A stretch of DNA of 64,000 bases, from positions 1-64,000 of the forward strand of contig JAFVEM010000072.1 of assembly GCA_017476005.1 (NCBI GenBank), given 5' to 3'. Under the pieces are notes generated by a model. That model searched no databases, was not told where the DNA came from, and worked only from the letters and a program-made list of their open reading frames with translations. This stretch comes from Selenomonadaceae bacterium (lineage in GTDB: Bacteria; Bacillota; Negativicutes; Selenomonadales; Selenomonadaceae). Both the position numbers and the translations under genes were made by a program. Shown here piece by piece: positions 27,626-36,279 of this stretch. The first letter of the stretch is position 1. The number at the start of each line of letters is the position of its first letter.

Positions 27626-27895
27626 CTAATAAAGGCGTTTATTGCCGGTCGGAGGCATAAGGCCGCTGCCGGCCGCCACCGCATAATCTAGCTCCTCATC
27701 CGTGAGACGCTTGGCGCGAAGATCCCCCAAAGCGCCCCAAGTAGGCGTAAGCTCTCGCCACTTACCACTCTTAGGTTTTTGGGCGCCCCGGCGCCTAGCG
27801 AGTAAATCCGCCAGGAGGCTCTCCTTAACGTTACTGAAGCGAGAAAAGTCAATGCCCGTAAGCTCTTGCTCCAGCTTTTCCTCGGCGTACATCAT
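27626..27895 (-). CDS. Small protein with double-glycine-leader-like segment
   Basis: 89 residues, first gene behind the promoter at 27966. The N-terminal half is helical and charged (FSNVKESLLADLLARRRG). The segment RLTDEELDYAVAAG followed by SGLMPPTGNKRLY resembles the end of bacteriocin or RiPP leaders (LSxEELxxVxGG), leaving a 13-residue core. No peptidase-transporter or modifying enzyme is seen nearby. It may also be a sigma-factor regulator, since it heads the sigma operon. Confidence 0.6.
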   Translation of the reverse strand: MMYAEEKLEQELTGIDFSRFSNVKESLLADLLARRRGAQKPKSGKWRELTPTWGALGDLRAKRLTDEELDYAVAAGSGLMPPTGNKRLY

Positions 27896-27914
27896 TTCGG
27901 CTCAGTCCTTTCCT

Positions 27915-27941
27915 CCGAAATAACCGACGTAGCTATTTCGG
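27915..27941 (-). promoter_or_regulatory. Hairpin abutting the Shine-Dalgarno of the 89-aa gene
   Basis: CCGAAATA and TATTTCGG are perfect 8-base arms around an 11-base loop. On the minus strand the 3' arm runs into GGAGGAAAGG, the ribosome site, so folding could limit translation. Confidence 0.45.
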
Positions 27942-27965
27942 CAAAGCAATTTATTTTTCCTGCTT

Positions 27966-27996
27966 CTTATACGAAAAAAAATTGGGACTGTCACAG
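27966..27996 (-). promoter_or_regulatory. Probable ECF-type promoter for 89-aa/sigma/dnaK2/sheath genes
   Basis: CTGTGACA, 15 bases (T-rich), CGTATAAG on the minus strand, preceded by AAAATTTT. It matches the site at 20904-20934 in both blocks and spacing. It lies in the 109-base gap after the condensation-domain gene, which suggests that the sigma factor controls itself. Confidence 0.65.
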
Positions 27997-28004
27997 AAAA
28001 TTTT

Positions 28005-29774
28005 TTAGGTCTGTACCCAGCGGCGTTGATACTGCTCCACCAGTTTCAGCAGTCTGTGTATGAGGCGTTTGGCGATGGCGGCCTCTTCGTTTATGACCCA
28101 GCGCACGTCAGCTAAATTAACGGTGAGAAAACGCGCTTCCTCGGAGATAACTTCCAAGGCCAGCTTAGATTGTCTGGAGCTGAGGAGCGCCATTTCATTC
28201 GTTAAGCCGCCCTCCTTCATCATGTCAAGGAAATAATACCACCCGTCCCCCGGATCGAGGCTTCTGGCCACGCGACCCGTGAGCAGGAAGAAAGCCTTTC
28301 CCGTAAGGTCTGCCTCCCCCAGTCTGTCCCCTTCCAGCATGACTTTGAAATCGGCGCCGGTTGCCAGTCTGTCTAGGGCTGTTAAGCCGATGCCGCCGAA
28401 AAATTCCAGCCCGGCCAGAGCTTTTTTTATTCTGGCCGCCTTGTCTCCCACTTCGGCGCGGCGCGGCGCAGGGGGAAGCTCCTCCCTGCGAGGGGCGGCT
28501 TTGGCCAGCGGTTGCCGCCAATCCGTCAAGATCGTCCACAGGGAATTTAAATAGCGTTTGGCGAGTAGTTCCGGACCGTATGGTTTGAACTGACTGTCAT
28601 CATAACGGAAGGACACCGCCACCGTCCCGGATACTCGTCGAAAATAAATGCCAAGCGTAGGGCCGGCGCAGTTCCACAGACTGCGGCGCAGGATAGTTCC
28701 CTCCGCAGTGGCCGGCGCTTCTTCGTAAGGGACTCTATCCTTACCAAAATCCGCAAAACTCAAAAAATGATTGCAGGGCGGTAAATTTTCCGCCTCCGTG
28801 CCAAGTCCCCCCGAATCTTCCGCTTGTCTTATGGCGCCAAGCTGCTCTCGCGCCGCCTCCGCCCAAGACAATCCCCCCTTTTGCAAGCGTATGGGGAGTC
28901 CCACCAAGGACAAATTTCCTGCCTTGTTTTCCTTTAAGGGGAGTAAAATAGGATACCCCACCTCCGCCGCCCCTTCGGCTAAAAGTACCTCGCCCCAAGC
29001 CAAGGCCAAGGCGGCAATAAGTTCTGCGCCGCTTTCGGTGCGCTCCGTCAGAAGTCGCCAAGTGCTGGGAGGAATGAGCGCCTGATACGACCTTTGCCTA
29101 AAGGGCGTCGATGTGGGTTTGCTGAAAGGCAGGTTTGGCGGAGGCGGAAAATCACGGAGGGATTCACTCAAGGTATTGGCTTCGGGGGCAGTAGCTGTCG
29201 TAGTTTTTGTGATTTTTGCCGCCGACTTCCCCGTTAGTCCGGCGAAAATCCGGCGTGGGCTAAAGACCTCCGCAAACATAAAGGGAAAAGTAACCAGTAC
29301 GGCGTACTCCGCCTCCCCGGTGCGAAATACCGCCAGCCTAAGGGGCAGCCCCACCGCCAGATCCATTTCCTGCCGGGTATTGGCTTCCATCAGCCGGGAA
29401 AAGATACCGTTCAGTTCGCTCTGGGGCGTACCGCGCAAATCCCGATAAACAATGTCAAGGTCACCCTCTCGCCCAGCGAGGATTACTTTACGCCGCAGGC
29501 CTCCCATGACGGGATAATTGGTACGCAGACACTCTTCCCGAGCAACGGCATCTCTGACGGCGGCATCAAAATCCGCCGGGGAGAAACCGGTCGCCAGTTT
29601 ATACAAGGTTTGCAACACAAAGCCGGCTCGCCTCATTCCCCCGGGACGAAAAAAAGCGGCCTCTTCGCCGGACAGTTCCTCTATCGCCAGAATATTATCC
29701 ATACCATACAGCCGATGCAGACTGCGTTGCTCCTCCGGCGTAAGTTCTTGCAACAGACGTTTATCTTTAGTCAC
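28005..29774 (-). CDS. Condensation-domain-like protein fused to a cyclic-nucleotide-binding-like domain
   Basis: 589 residues from GTG 29774 (AAAGGG eight bases upstream). Residues ~1-400 follow the NRPS condensation/acyltransferase fold (AVRDAVAREECLRTNYPVMG; a C-terminal FRYDDSQFKPYGPELLAKRY). The catalytic HHxxxDG motif is replaced by FPFMFAEV, so it should be inactive. Residues ~450-585 look like a Crp-type nucleotide-binding domain (FFLLTGRVARSL, NEMALLSSRQSKLALEVI) with an altered phosphate loop. It stands just before the sigma operon and could be a ligand sensor for it. Confidence 0.7.
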   Translation of the reverse strand: MTKDKRLLQELTPEEQRSLHRLYGMDNILAIEELSGEEAAFFRPGGMRRAGFVLQTLYKLATGFSPADFDAAVRDAVAREECLRTNYPVMGGLRRKVILAGREGDLDIVYRDLRGTPQSELNGIFSRLMEANTRQEMDLAVGLPLRLAVFRTGEAEYAVLVTFPFMFAEVFSPRRIFAGLTGKSAAKITKTTTATAPEANTLSESLRDFPPPPNLPFSKPTSTPFRQRSYQALIPPSTWRLLTERTESGAELIAALALAWGEVLLAEGAAEVGYPILLPLKENKAGNLSLVGLPIRLQKGGLSWAEAAREQLGAIRQAEDSGGLGTEAENLPPCNHFLSFADFGKDRVPYEEAPATAEGTILRRSLWNCAGPTLGIYFRRVSGTVAVSFRYDDSQFKPYGPELLAKRYLNSLWTILTDWRQPLAKAAPRREELPPAPRRAEVGDKAARIKKALAGLEFFGGIGLTALDRLATGADFKVMLEGDRLGEADLTGKAFFLLTGRVARSLDPGDGWYYFLDMMKEGGLTNEMALLSSRQSKLALEVISEEARFLTVNLADVRWVINEEAAIAKRLIHRLLKLVEQYQRRWVQT

Positions 29775-29779
29775 TGTAT

Positions 29780-30052
29780 TCACCCTTTATATTCAGCCGA
29801 TTTAAACACAGCAAGCCAAGACAAGACAACATCATCTCTATTTTCCTCTATAAAAGTTAAGAGTTGCCGCAAATCACCGGCAGGTATTTTGCTGTTGTTG
29901 TTCGCTAACTCAATGCCATCGGCTTTAATCCAAATTTTTGTAGCATTTTTTTGCGGTTCACCTTTGGAGACATGAACATGCACAGGTTCTTTCCCGTCGG
30001 CCACCCAAAAATAAATGCAATACCCCAAGTAATCAACGAGTGCCTTCGGCAT
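29780..30052 (-). CDS. DUF4160 family protein
   Basis: 90 residues starting MPKALVDYLGYCIYFW with the DUF4160 motif EPVHVHVSKGEPQKNATKIW. DUF4160 proteins usually pair with a DUF2442-type partner in toxin-antitoxin-like units. The start at 30052 is chosen because the domain begins there, although the frame stays open upstream. It overlaps the preceding gene by 20 bases. Confidence 0.85.
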   Translation of the reverse strand: MPKALVDYLGYCIYFWVADGKEPVHVHVSKGEPQKNATKIWIKADGIELANNNSKIPAGDLRQLLTFIEENRDDVVLSWLAVFKSAEYKG

Positions 30053-30311
30053 GAATATTCCCCCTTGCCATATCCCAAATAGTAAGAGCATTATTGCGCA
30101 GAAATTTTTTGAACTTAGCAAGTTCCGTTTCGGAAAATCCGTAGGCGTGAGTACAATAATTAGCAGGCAGGATAAAACGCGCATAGGCTTCCAGACTATT
30201 TTCTTTCTCAAGACGCATTTCAATATGCTCCTGTCCGTTATGATCGGTGTATATGCCCATAATATTGTAATAAACATTGCCATTGTCATCATAAATTTTG
30301 CAGTATTCCAC
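30033..30311 (-). CDS. Partner protein of the DUF4160 gene, unknown family
   Basis: 92 residues from GTG 30311, eight bases after GGAG. It contains KFKKFLRNNALTIWDMARG near the end, and no DUF2442 signature. The overlap with the DUF4160 gene implies coupling. Base composition is more AT-rich than the flanking housekeeping genes, which suggests transfer. Confidence 0.65.
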   Translation of the reverse strand: MEYCKIYDDNGNVYYNIMGIYTDHNGQEHIEMRLEKENSLEAYARFILPANYCTHAYGFSETELAKFKKFLRNNALTIWDMARGNIHAEGTR

Positions 30312-30330
30312 CTATACCACTCCTTTAACT

Positions 30331-30370
30331 ACGGCTGTCCCCCTCCTACATGATGAGGGGGGACAGCCGT
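30331..30370 (-). terminator. Long GC-rich hairpin after hfq
   Basis: ACGGCTGTCCCCC and GGGGGGACAGCCGT form a 13-base stem around a 13-base loop, just after the hfq stop. There is no U-run on the minus strand, so termination is uncertain. Confidence 0.45.
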
Positions 30371-30391
30371 CCGTTTCCTTTAAAGACCCTT

Positions 30392-30655
30392 TCAGGCCTC
30401 GCCGCCCACTTTTTCTTCCGTCGCCCCATTCAGCCAATTGCCTCCCAAGGGTTTCACGGGGGAAATGGTGGAAATGGCGTGTTTGTAGATGAGCTGTTCG
30501 CGTCCCACCGCTTCGATGACTACCGTGAAATTATCAAAACCCTTGACCTGACCTTTCAGCTGAAAGCCGTTCATCAGGTGAATACTGACGGGAATGTTCT
30601 CTTTCCGCACTCGTGCCAGAAAATTATCCTGCAAATTGCTGTTTTTTACCACCAA
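30392..30655 (-). CDS. hfq: RNA chaperone Hfq
   Basis: 87 residues with the Sm1 motif ([25 protein letters not shown]) and Sm2 motif YKHAIST near residues 57-63, both diagnostic. Hfq is a hexameric ring that helps small RNAs pair with mRNAs. The start is TTG 30655, seven bases after GGAGGG, inside the last codons of miaA. miaA-hfq is a common gene order. Confidence 0.97.
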   Translation of the reverse strand: MVVKNSNLQDNFLARVRKENIPVSIHLMNGFQLKGQVKGFDNFTVVIEAVGREQLIYKHAISTISPVKPLGGNWLNGATEEKVGGEA

Positions 30656-31587
30656 GTAAATTCCCTCCTTGCAATCTCCGCCATAAGGGACGGCCAGATT
30701 CTTTCCGCGCCGTCCTCCATGTCATACCAGTGAATATAGGGCATCCGCCGATACCAAGTGAGCTGTCGCTTGGCAAAATGACGGGTGTTTTTTTTGATGT
30801 TTTCGCTAAGTTCATCCCGGGTAATTTCCCCGGCAAGATAAGCGGCTGTTTCCTTATAGCCAATGCCCTGCATGGCCGGAGCCTCTCGCGACACTCCGGC
30901 CTCCATTAGCCCCTGCACCTCGTCGATAAGTCCGGCTTTCAGCATGGCCTCCACTCGCTGTTCGATGCGACGATACAGGGTTGCTCGCTCCAGACATAGC
31001 CCCACCACATAAACGTCATAACAACAAAGTTCGCCGTCGGTTTCTTTTTGACGTGAAACGCCCCTTTCGCCCTGTTTAATGGTTTCCAAGGCGCGAATGA
31101 CCCGGCGCAGATTATGGGGATGGATGGCTCGCGCCACCTCCGGCGCCTTTTCCGTTAGCAGGGCGTAAACTTTTTCTTTGCCCTGCAAGGCGGCCATGGC
31201 ATTCAGCTCCCGGCGGTAGGCCGGGTCTTCGACGGCGTTACCGAAACGATACCCCTCCAAAAGCGCCTTAACGTAAAGACAAGTCCCACCGGCCACAATA
31301 GGCAGAATACGTTTCTCGTTTAATGTCGTGATTATGCGCCCTGCCTCCCGTTGAAAATCAGCGGCGCTGTAGGGAACAGCCGGCGCCAAAATGTCTATGA
31401 GATGATGAGGGATCCCCCCCTGCTCTATAAGCGTTGGTTTGGCCGCGCCAATATTAAAGCCCCGGTAAACCAGCATGGAATCCCCGGAGATTATCTCGCC
31501 GCCGAATTTTTGCGCTATTCTCACCGCCAAGGCCGTTTTCCCCACGGCGGTGGGGCCTACCACCGCCAAGAGTTTTTCCTTAGACAC
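30646..31587 (-). CDS. miaA: tRNA dimethylallyltransferase MiaA
   Basis: 313 residues. P-loop [11 protein letters not shown] at residues 11-21, [19 protein letters not shown] and a later [14 protein letters not shown] are MiaA hallmarks. It adds dimethylallyl to A37 of tRNAs reading UNN codons. GTG start with GAGG upstream, overlapping the UPF0173 gene by 8 bases. Confidence 0.97.
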   Translation of the reverse strand: MSKEKLLAVVGPTAVGKTALAVRIAQKFGGEIISGDSMLVYRGFNIGAAKPTLIEQGGIPHHLIDILAPAVPYSAADFQREAGRIITTLNEKRILPIVAGGTCLYVKALLEGYRFGNAVEDPAYRRELNAMAALQGKEKVYALLTEKAPEVARAIHPHNLRRVIRALETIKQGERGVSRQKETDGELCCYDVYVVGLCLERATLYRRIEQRVEAMLKAGLIDEVQGLMEAGVSREAPAMQGIGYKETAAYLAGEITRDELSENIKKNTRHFAKRQLTWYRRMPYIHWYDMEDGAERIWPSLMAEIARREFTWW

Positions 31588-32278
31588 TTAAAGCCTCGCC
31601 GCGCATATCCAAGGATTCCCCTGGGGCTACGATATGAACTTTCGTCATGGCGTATCTTTCCGCCAATTCTTTGAAGAGTTGCGGATCCTGCGCGATAATC
31701 GGCCAAGTATTGTAGTGAACGGGGATAACGTGTTTCACCTTCAGCCATTTGGCCGCCGTGGCCGCGTCTTCTATGCCCATGGTGTAATTGTCTCCGATGG
31801 GCAGAATCGCCCAGTCCGGCTTATAGGCCTCGCCGATATACTGCATATCGGCAAAGAGCGCCGTATCCCCGGCATAATAGACAGCCACGTCACCGAAATA
31901 AATCATAAAGCCACCGGCCACGCCGCCGGGTACGCCGCTGCTGTGAATCGCCGTCGTCATACGCACTTTCCCGAAGGGGAGCTTCAGTTCCCCACCCACA
32001 TTCATGGGATGACACACTGCTTGCGGCGCCTCCTGCTGGCAAATGGAAAGCACCTCCGGGATGGCCACGATTTCCGCTCGGCAGTTTTTAGCGATAAAGG
32101 GAGCGTCTCCCAAATGATCTCCGTGGGCGTGCGACACCAAGATGTAATTGCAGCTTATGTCCTTCGCCGCCACGGTGGCCGCCGGATTCCCGGTGAAGTA
32201 GGGATCCACCAGTATTTTGGTCTGCCCGTCCGCAAGCTGGAAACAGGCGTGACCGTAGTAAGTAAATTTTATCATCAT
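31580..32278 (-). CDS. UPF0173 metal-dependent hydrolase (metallo-beta-lactamase fold)
   Basis: 232 residues with the SHAHGDHLGD zinc motif near residue 50, GDTALF near 137 and HYNTWP near 190, as in UPF0173 proteins. The substrate is unknown. AAGGAG precedes the ATG, and it is coupled to miaA. Confidence 0.93.
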   Translation of the reverse strand: MMIKFTYYGHACFQLADGQTKILVDPYFTGNPAATVAAKDISCNYILVSHAHGDHLGDAPFIAKNCRAEIVAIPEVLSICQQEAPQAVCHPMNVGGELKLPFGKVRMTTAIHSSGVPGGVAGGFMIYFGDVAVYYAGDTALFADMQYIGEAYKPDWAILPIGDNYTMGIEDAATAAKWLKVKHVIPVHYNTWPIIAQDPQLFKELAERYAMTKVHIVAPGESLDMRGEALSV

Positions 32279-32311
32279 AATATCTCCTTACATGAATACT
32301 TCTTCGTTCTT

Positions 32312-33397
32312 TCAAACTTCCTGCGCCGTCAAGAGTGACGTTATCTTTACATCGGAACGGCGATTGAGGTCGATAAATTCGCCGCCGGCAGTTTGTACTA
32401 CGGGGAGGCTGGTGACGCGGCTGTCGTCGATATAGACAATGCGCGCCTTGTCGCCGCTGCTGAGCCAAACCCAGTTGCCGTTTAAGGAGTGGCACAGATT
32501 TTTGAGGAACAGCACCCCGTACTCCGTGTCCAGTTTCCCTCGCAAAATATCCTCGTACAAGACCCCAAACACATCAAAGGGAGAATTACGTCTGGCGTAA
32601 GCGCGGTCGGCGGCCATGGCGTCGTAAATATCTAGGATGGCGAGAATCCGCGCAATCGGCTCGATGGCGTCCCCCTTCAATTTCGCCGGGTAGCCGCTGC
32701 CGTCGGTGCGCTCGTGGTGTTGGGCGATGCCCATCATCACCGGGCGATTCTTCCCCAGCTTGGTGAGTTTCAGCATATCGTAACTGTGTTCCGGGTGTTT
32801 TTTTATTTGGCGAAATTCTTCGTCGGTGAGCTTGCCGGTTTTTTCTAAGATCTCCTCGGGGACTTTCAGCTTGCCAATGTCATGCACCAATCCCGCGATG
32901 ATTAAATCCTCGCGCTCTTTCTTTGGCCAGCGGAGCCATTCCCCCATGAGGCCGGCCAAGATAGCCACATGGAGAGAATGATTCACGAGGTAATCCCCCC
33001 GTTTGGACATATTGTGAATTTGGGACACCGCTTTAGCGCCTACGCACAAAGGCAACAGGAATTGGTCGGAGACTATCTGGTAGAACTTATCCACCTCGAT
33101 GCGTTCTTCCTTCCGCCACAGGGTAAATATTTCCTGCATTCTGAGGGACAGCAGGTCATATTTTTTCACATAGTCTTCGTCCAACAAAAACTCGCCGCCG
33201 GGGACATTCCCCATGGATTTTTTTATGCCCTCTTCCACAAAAACGGTGAATATATTATTGTTGGTGAGAAGTCGAATATCCTCGCCGCTCAGCTCGTGAC
33301 CGGCCGGCAAAATCAGCGACTGCGTCATCATGTCCTTGACTTCGCGTCCCAAGGTCATGCCTACCTGCAAATCCTCCACTGCATACGATTTAAGCAC
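32312..33397 (-). CDS. HD-GYP domain protein, probable cyclic-di-GMP phosphodiesterase
   Basis: 361 residues from GTG 33397, seven bases after AGGAGG (33405-33410). An N-terminal DUF3391-like region is followed by an HD-GYP domain with GLVHDIGKLKVP and HHERTDGSGYP. The C-terminal ~60 residues form a small beta domain. Upstream frame extension into the palindromic repeat at 33411 is not real. Its target may be c-di-GMP or a related dinucleotide. Confidence 0.93.
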   Translation of the reverse strand: MLKSYAVEDLQVGMTLGREVKDMMTQSLILPAGHELSGEDIRLLTNNNIFTVFVEEGIKKSMGNVPGGEFLLDEDYVKKYDLLSLRMQEIFTLWRKEERIEVDKFYQIVSDQFLLPLCVGAKAVSQIHNMSKRGDYLVNHSLHVAILAGLMGEWLRWPKKEREDLIIAGLVHDIGKLKVPEEILEKTGKLTDEEFRQIKKHPEHSYDMLKLTKLGKNRPVMMGIAQHHERTDGSGYPAKLKGDAIEPIARILAILDIYDAMAADRAYARRNSPFDVFGVLYEDILRGKLDTEYGVLFLKNLCHSLNGNWVWLSSGDKARIVYIDDSRVTSLPVVQTAGGEFIDLNRRSDVKITSLLTAQEV

Positions 33398-33410
33398 CTT
33401 TGCGCCTCCT

Positions 33411-33509
33411 TTTTTGGGGTTTGTTGAGGGTTTCACCCTCAAACTCCCACAGGGGACTCTGTCCCTTGACTCTGGCAGGGACTTCGCCCCTGCACCTCAT
33501 AATAGATTT
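33411..33509. repeat. Interspersed palindromic repeat, extended form
   Basis: GAGGGTTTCACCCTC, GGGGACTCTGTCCC and GGGACTTCGCCCC hairpins in a row ending CTCATAATAG. Same family as 38286 and 40274, with three hairpins. Confidence 0.65.
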
Positions 33510-33511
33510 TT

Positions 33512-34345
33512 TTAGCAGTTGCCGGTATAAACGTATTTAAGATACCTTTTGGCCACTTCGGCCAAGGCGTAAACGGTCTGCACCGGCGTGGCCTCCCGGT
33601 CGGTTAAGCGGTGCCTAGGGAAAAAGCGGCTGACGTGCAGGGGAAGCTCCGGGTTTATACCGGTTAGCCACCTTGCCTCGGCGGCCATGTCCGCCGGACT
33701 GTCGTTTTCCCCGGGAATTATAAGGGTAGTGACTTCCACATGGGTCGCCTTCGCCGCTATCTCTATGTTGCGGCAGACAACCGCGAAATCCCCCCCTACC
33801 CAGCGATAAAACTCCGGCTTAAATCCTTTGAGGTCAATGTTTAAGGCGCTGACGTAGGGTATTAGCTCCCTAAAAGGCGCTTCCTCCACAAAGCCATTGG
33901 TCACCAGTACCGTATGTAGCCCCCTAGCCGTAAGCAGTTTAGCCGTTTCCAGCACATATTCAAAATTGATAAGCGGCTCGTTGTAGGTAAAGGCTACCCC
34001 TAAATTTCCCGGCGATTTGGCGGCCAAATTTTGCGCTAAATTCGCCAAAGCCTCCGGCGACAGTTCTTGCGTAGGAAAATCCTCTCCGGCCGTGGAGATG
34101 GTAAAATTTTGGCAGAAGGGGCAATGCAAATTGCAACCGAAGCCGCCCACGGACAGAATGTAATTACCGGGATGAAACCGCATTAAAGGCTTTTTCTCAA
34201 TGGGATCAAGGGCAAGGGAGGTAATGCGGCCATAATTCAGCCCACATATCGCTTCTCCCACGTTCTTTCGCGCCCGACAAGCCCCGATCTGCCCGGAAAC
34301 CAGTGAACAGTGTCTGGGGCAAAGTGAGCAAACAAGGGCATCCAC
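33512..34345 (-). CDS. amrS: AmmeMemoRadiSam system radical SAM enzyme (AmrS-like)
   Basis: 277 residues from GTG 34345 (GGGGGG six bases upstream; a TTG at 34375 is less likely). Contains the radical SAM cluster CNLHCPFCQN near residue 75 and the N-terminal CSLCPRHC and GACRARKNVG of AmrS, plus TYNEPLINFEY. The AmmeMemo partners are not adjacent. The exact substrate is unknown. Confidence 0.9.
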   Translation of the reverse strand: MDALVCSLCPRHCSLVSGQIGACRARKNVGEAICGLNYGRITSLALDPIEKKPLMRFHPGNYILSVGGFGCNLHCPFCQNFTISTAGEDFPTQELSPEALANLAQNLAAKSPGNLGVAFTYNEPLINFEYVLETAKLLTARGLHTVLVTNGFVEEAPFRELIPYVSALNIDLKGFKPEFYRWVGGDFAVVCRNIEIAAKATHVEVTTLIIPGENDSPADMAAEARWLTGINPELPLHVSRFFPRHRLTDREATPVQTVYALAEVAKRYLKYVYTGNC

Positions 34346-34404
34346 AAAAATCCCCCCACAACCGGTCAACTTCAAAACTACCGACTGTCAACCACACCAA
34401 AATC

Positions 34405-34500
34405 AACCGGGATTCCAAAGGGCCGCGCCCTTTGGCCGCCGTAAGCAGACTCTAGGCACTTTAGTGCCGTAGAGGTCGCTTATGCGTTAGCAGAGGCAAA
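34405..34500. repeat. Second-type hairpin module in intergenic gap
   Basis: CCAAAGGGCCGCGCCCTTTGG is followed by GTAAGCAGACTCTAGGCAC-TTTA-GTGCCGTAGAGGTCGCTTATGC. The second part has the same plan (outer TAAGC/GCTTA, inner stem with a TTTA-centred loop) as the module inside the glycosyltransferase gene at about 42670-42720. Confidence 0.65.
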
Positions 34501-34527
34501 AATGAAAGAAAAAAGAAAAAAACAAAA

Positions 34528-36195
34528 CTAAATCAACCGCGTCGGGCGGAAGAACACCGAGCCGCCGATAAATTCTCGCAGGAGGGAATTATTGGGAACC
34601 TCGCCCTCGTCGGGCAAGGGGAGGAAGAATTTGCAAAAGTCCAGCAAGCGCCTCGCCCGAGAGTATTCCGGCACGTCGGCGGAAACCGACTCAAGGAGCG
34701 GCACGGCGTAACGGTTCAGCGCCGCCAGCTCATATACCAAGGCGGAATTGAACATCACGTCGGCTTCTTCCTGAAAGGGGAAAATGTATTTTTCCTCGCC
34801 GGCGCGCACATCCGGCCACTGTTTCAAGGTTTTGAGCGCCCCGGCGCCCCGGGAACGGTTATCTCGCACCAGTCGCCGGAGGAGTCTGGCCTCGGTGGTG
34901 GGAATACGGTTGTGGTCGTCGATGTTAAGCTGGGTAAGGGCGCTGACATATATCTTGCATTTGTTGTCCCGGGGGACAGTGGCGGTAAGTCTTTCGTTCA
35001 GCCCGTGAATCCCTTCCACGATAATGGGCTGATCCTGCCGTACTTTTAGCAAATTATCTTGCCGCCATTCGCGCATCCCGGTAAGAAAATTATAATGTGG
35101 GGTTTCTTTGGCCTCCCCTCTGAGGAGTGCCGCCAAGTGGTCGTTAAATAGCGCTAGGTCGATGGATTCCAAACACTCAAAATCGTATTCGCCCCGTTCG
35201 TTTTTGGGAGTGTCTAGGCGGTTCACATAGTAATCGTCTAGGGAAAGGGATACCGGCTCGGCGCCGTTAGCGCGGAGTTGTATGCGTAGCCTTTGGGCAA
35301 AGGAAGTTTTCCCGGAGGAAGAGGGGCCGGCGATCAAGACGAGGCGTATTTTGTCGCGGCGCGCCGCGATGTAAGCGGCAATCTCCGCTATTTGCTTTTC
35401 CTGCAAAGCCTCGGACACCCGAATAAGCTCCCCAATGTCTCCGGCGCGAATATGGCGATTCAGATCGGACAAGAAGGGGCAATGCAAAATGCTCCCCCAA
35501 CGTTTGGCATCGCTGAGGACGCTACTGAGTTTCGGCTGATGGCGAAAGATGGGGATTTGGCCGTGGGAGCGTTCGTCAGGAGTGCGCAGCAATACTCCCG
35601 TGGCGTAATGATCAAGGACAAATTGTCCTAAGGAACCGGTGGAACCCAGCATGGCGCCATACAGATAATCATAGTAGTTTTCGGCGCGGTAAATGCTGAC
35701 CGTGTCTTTATTTAAATCGGCAATCAGCTCCGCCTTAGCCGTTTGCTCGCGCTCGCGAAAAATTTCCACGGCTTTATCCTTTGGCACCGTTTCCCGATAT
35801 ATGGGGATATTTTCGCGTACCAAATCTCGCATGACCCGTTCTATTTCCTCGGTAAGAGCTGCGTCGAACGTTCGGCCGGGAAAATTCACCTCGCAGTAGA
35901 GGCCGCTGTTGGCGCGAAATTTCACCGTCACCTCCGCCTTGGGGTCAAGTCGATGCACCGCCAAAAAGAGTAAAAAAGACACCGAACGCCGATAAATGCG
36001 CCACCCCTCCGGGCTGCTGAGTTCAATAAATTCTGCCGTATTCTCACCGTTTAAAGGGGTTTGCAGGTCGCGAATAACGTTATTCAGCTTTACCGCCACG
36101 ATTTCGCTGGCATACTCCGACTGAAATTCCGGAGCCATATCCCGAGGCAAAATCCCCGGCGGATAGTAACGCTCCTTGCGAACTATTATGTGCAA
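34528..36195 (-). CDS. Uridine-kinase-like nucleoside kinase with ThrRS-like N-terminal domain
   Basis: 555 residues. TTG 36195 lies seven bases after GGAGG; the ATG at 36201 touches that site. Residues ~1-280 include a ThrRS second-additional-domain-like part (ending in MLGSTGSLGQF and GHGQ-type segments) and the C-terminal ~270 residues are a PRK/Udk kinase with P-loop AGPSSSGKTSFAQRL and SLDDYYVNR. Likely phosphorylates uridine or a related nucleoside. Confidence 0.88.
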   Translation of the reverse strand: MHIIVRKERYYPPGILPRDMAPEFQSEYASEIVAVKLNNVIRDLQTPLNGENTAEFIELSSPEGWRIYRRSVSFLLFLAVHRLDPKAEVTVKFRANSGLYCEVNFPGRTFDAALTEEIERVMRDLVRENIPIYRETVPKDKAVEIFREREQTAKAELIADLNKDTVSIYRAENYYDYLYGAMLGSTGSLGQFVLDHYATGVLLRTPDERSHGQIPIFRHQPKLSSVLSDAKRWGSILHCPFLSDLNRHIRAGDIGELIRVSEALQEKQIAEIAAYIAARRDKIRLVLIAGPSSSGKTSFAQRLRIQLRANGAEPVSLSLDDYYVNRLDTPKNERGEYDFECLESIDLALFNDHLAALLRGEAKETPHYNFLTGMREWRQDNLLKVRQDQPIIVEGIHGLNERLTATVPRDNKCKIYVSALTQLNIDDHNRIPTTEARLLRRLVRDNRSRGAGALKTLKQWPDVRAGEEKYIFPFQEEADVMFNSALVYELAALNRYAVPLLESVSADVPEYSRARRLLDFCKFFLPLPDEGEVPNNSLLREFIGGSVFFRPTRLI

Positions 36196-36279
36196 TTTCA
36201 TCCCTCCTTTCGATTTTCGTTATCCCCGTGGGAAATATTCGACGTAGGAACGGTATTTCCTGCTATATAAAATTGGTCA

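Noticed and set aside
1-29774. Prophage or tailocin interpretation of the contractile genes
   Set aside because: No tape measure, tail completion, lysis, capsid or integrase genes, and the FHA/PP2C/Hsp70 set does not fit a phage.
30053-30292. Longer start for the DUF4160 gene
   Set aside because: The extra residues overlap the partner gene in another frame and do not belong to the domain.
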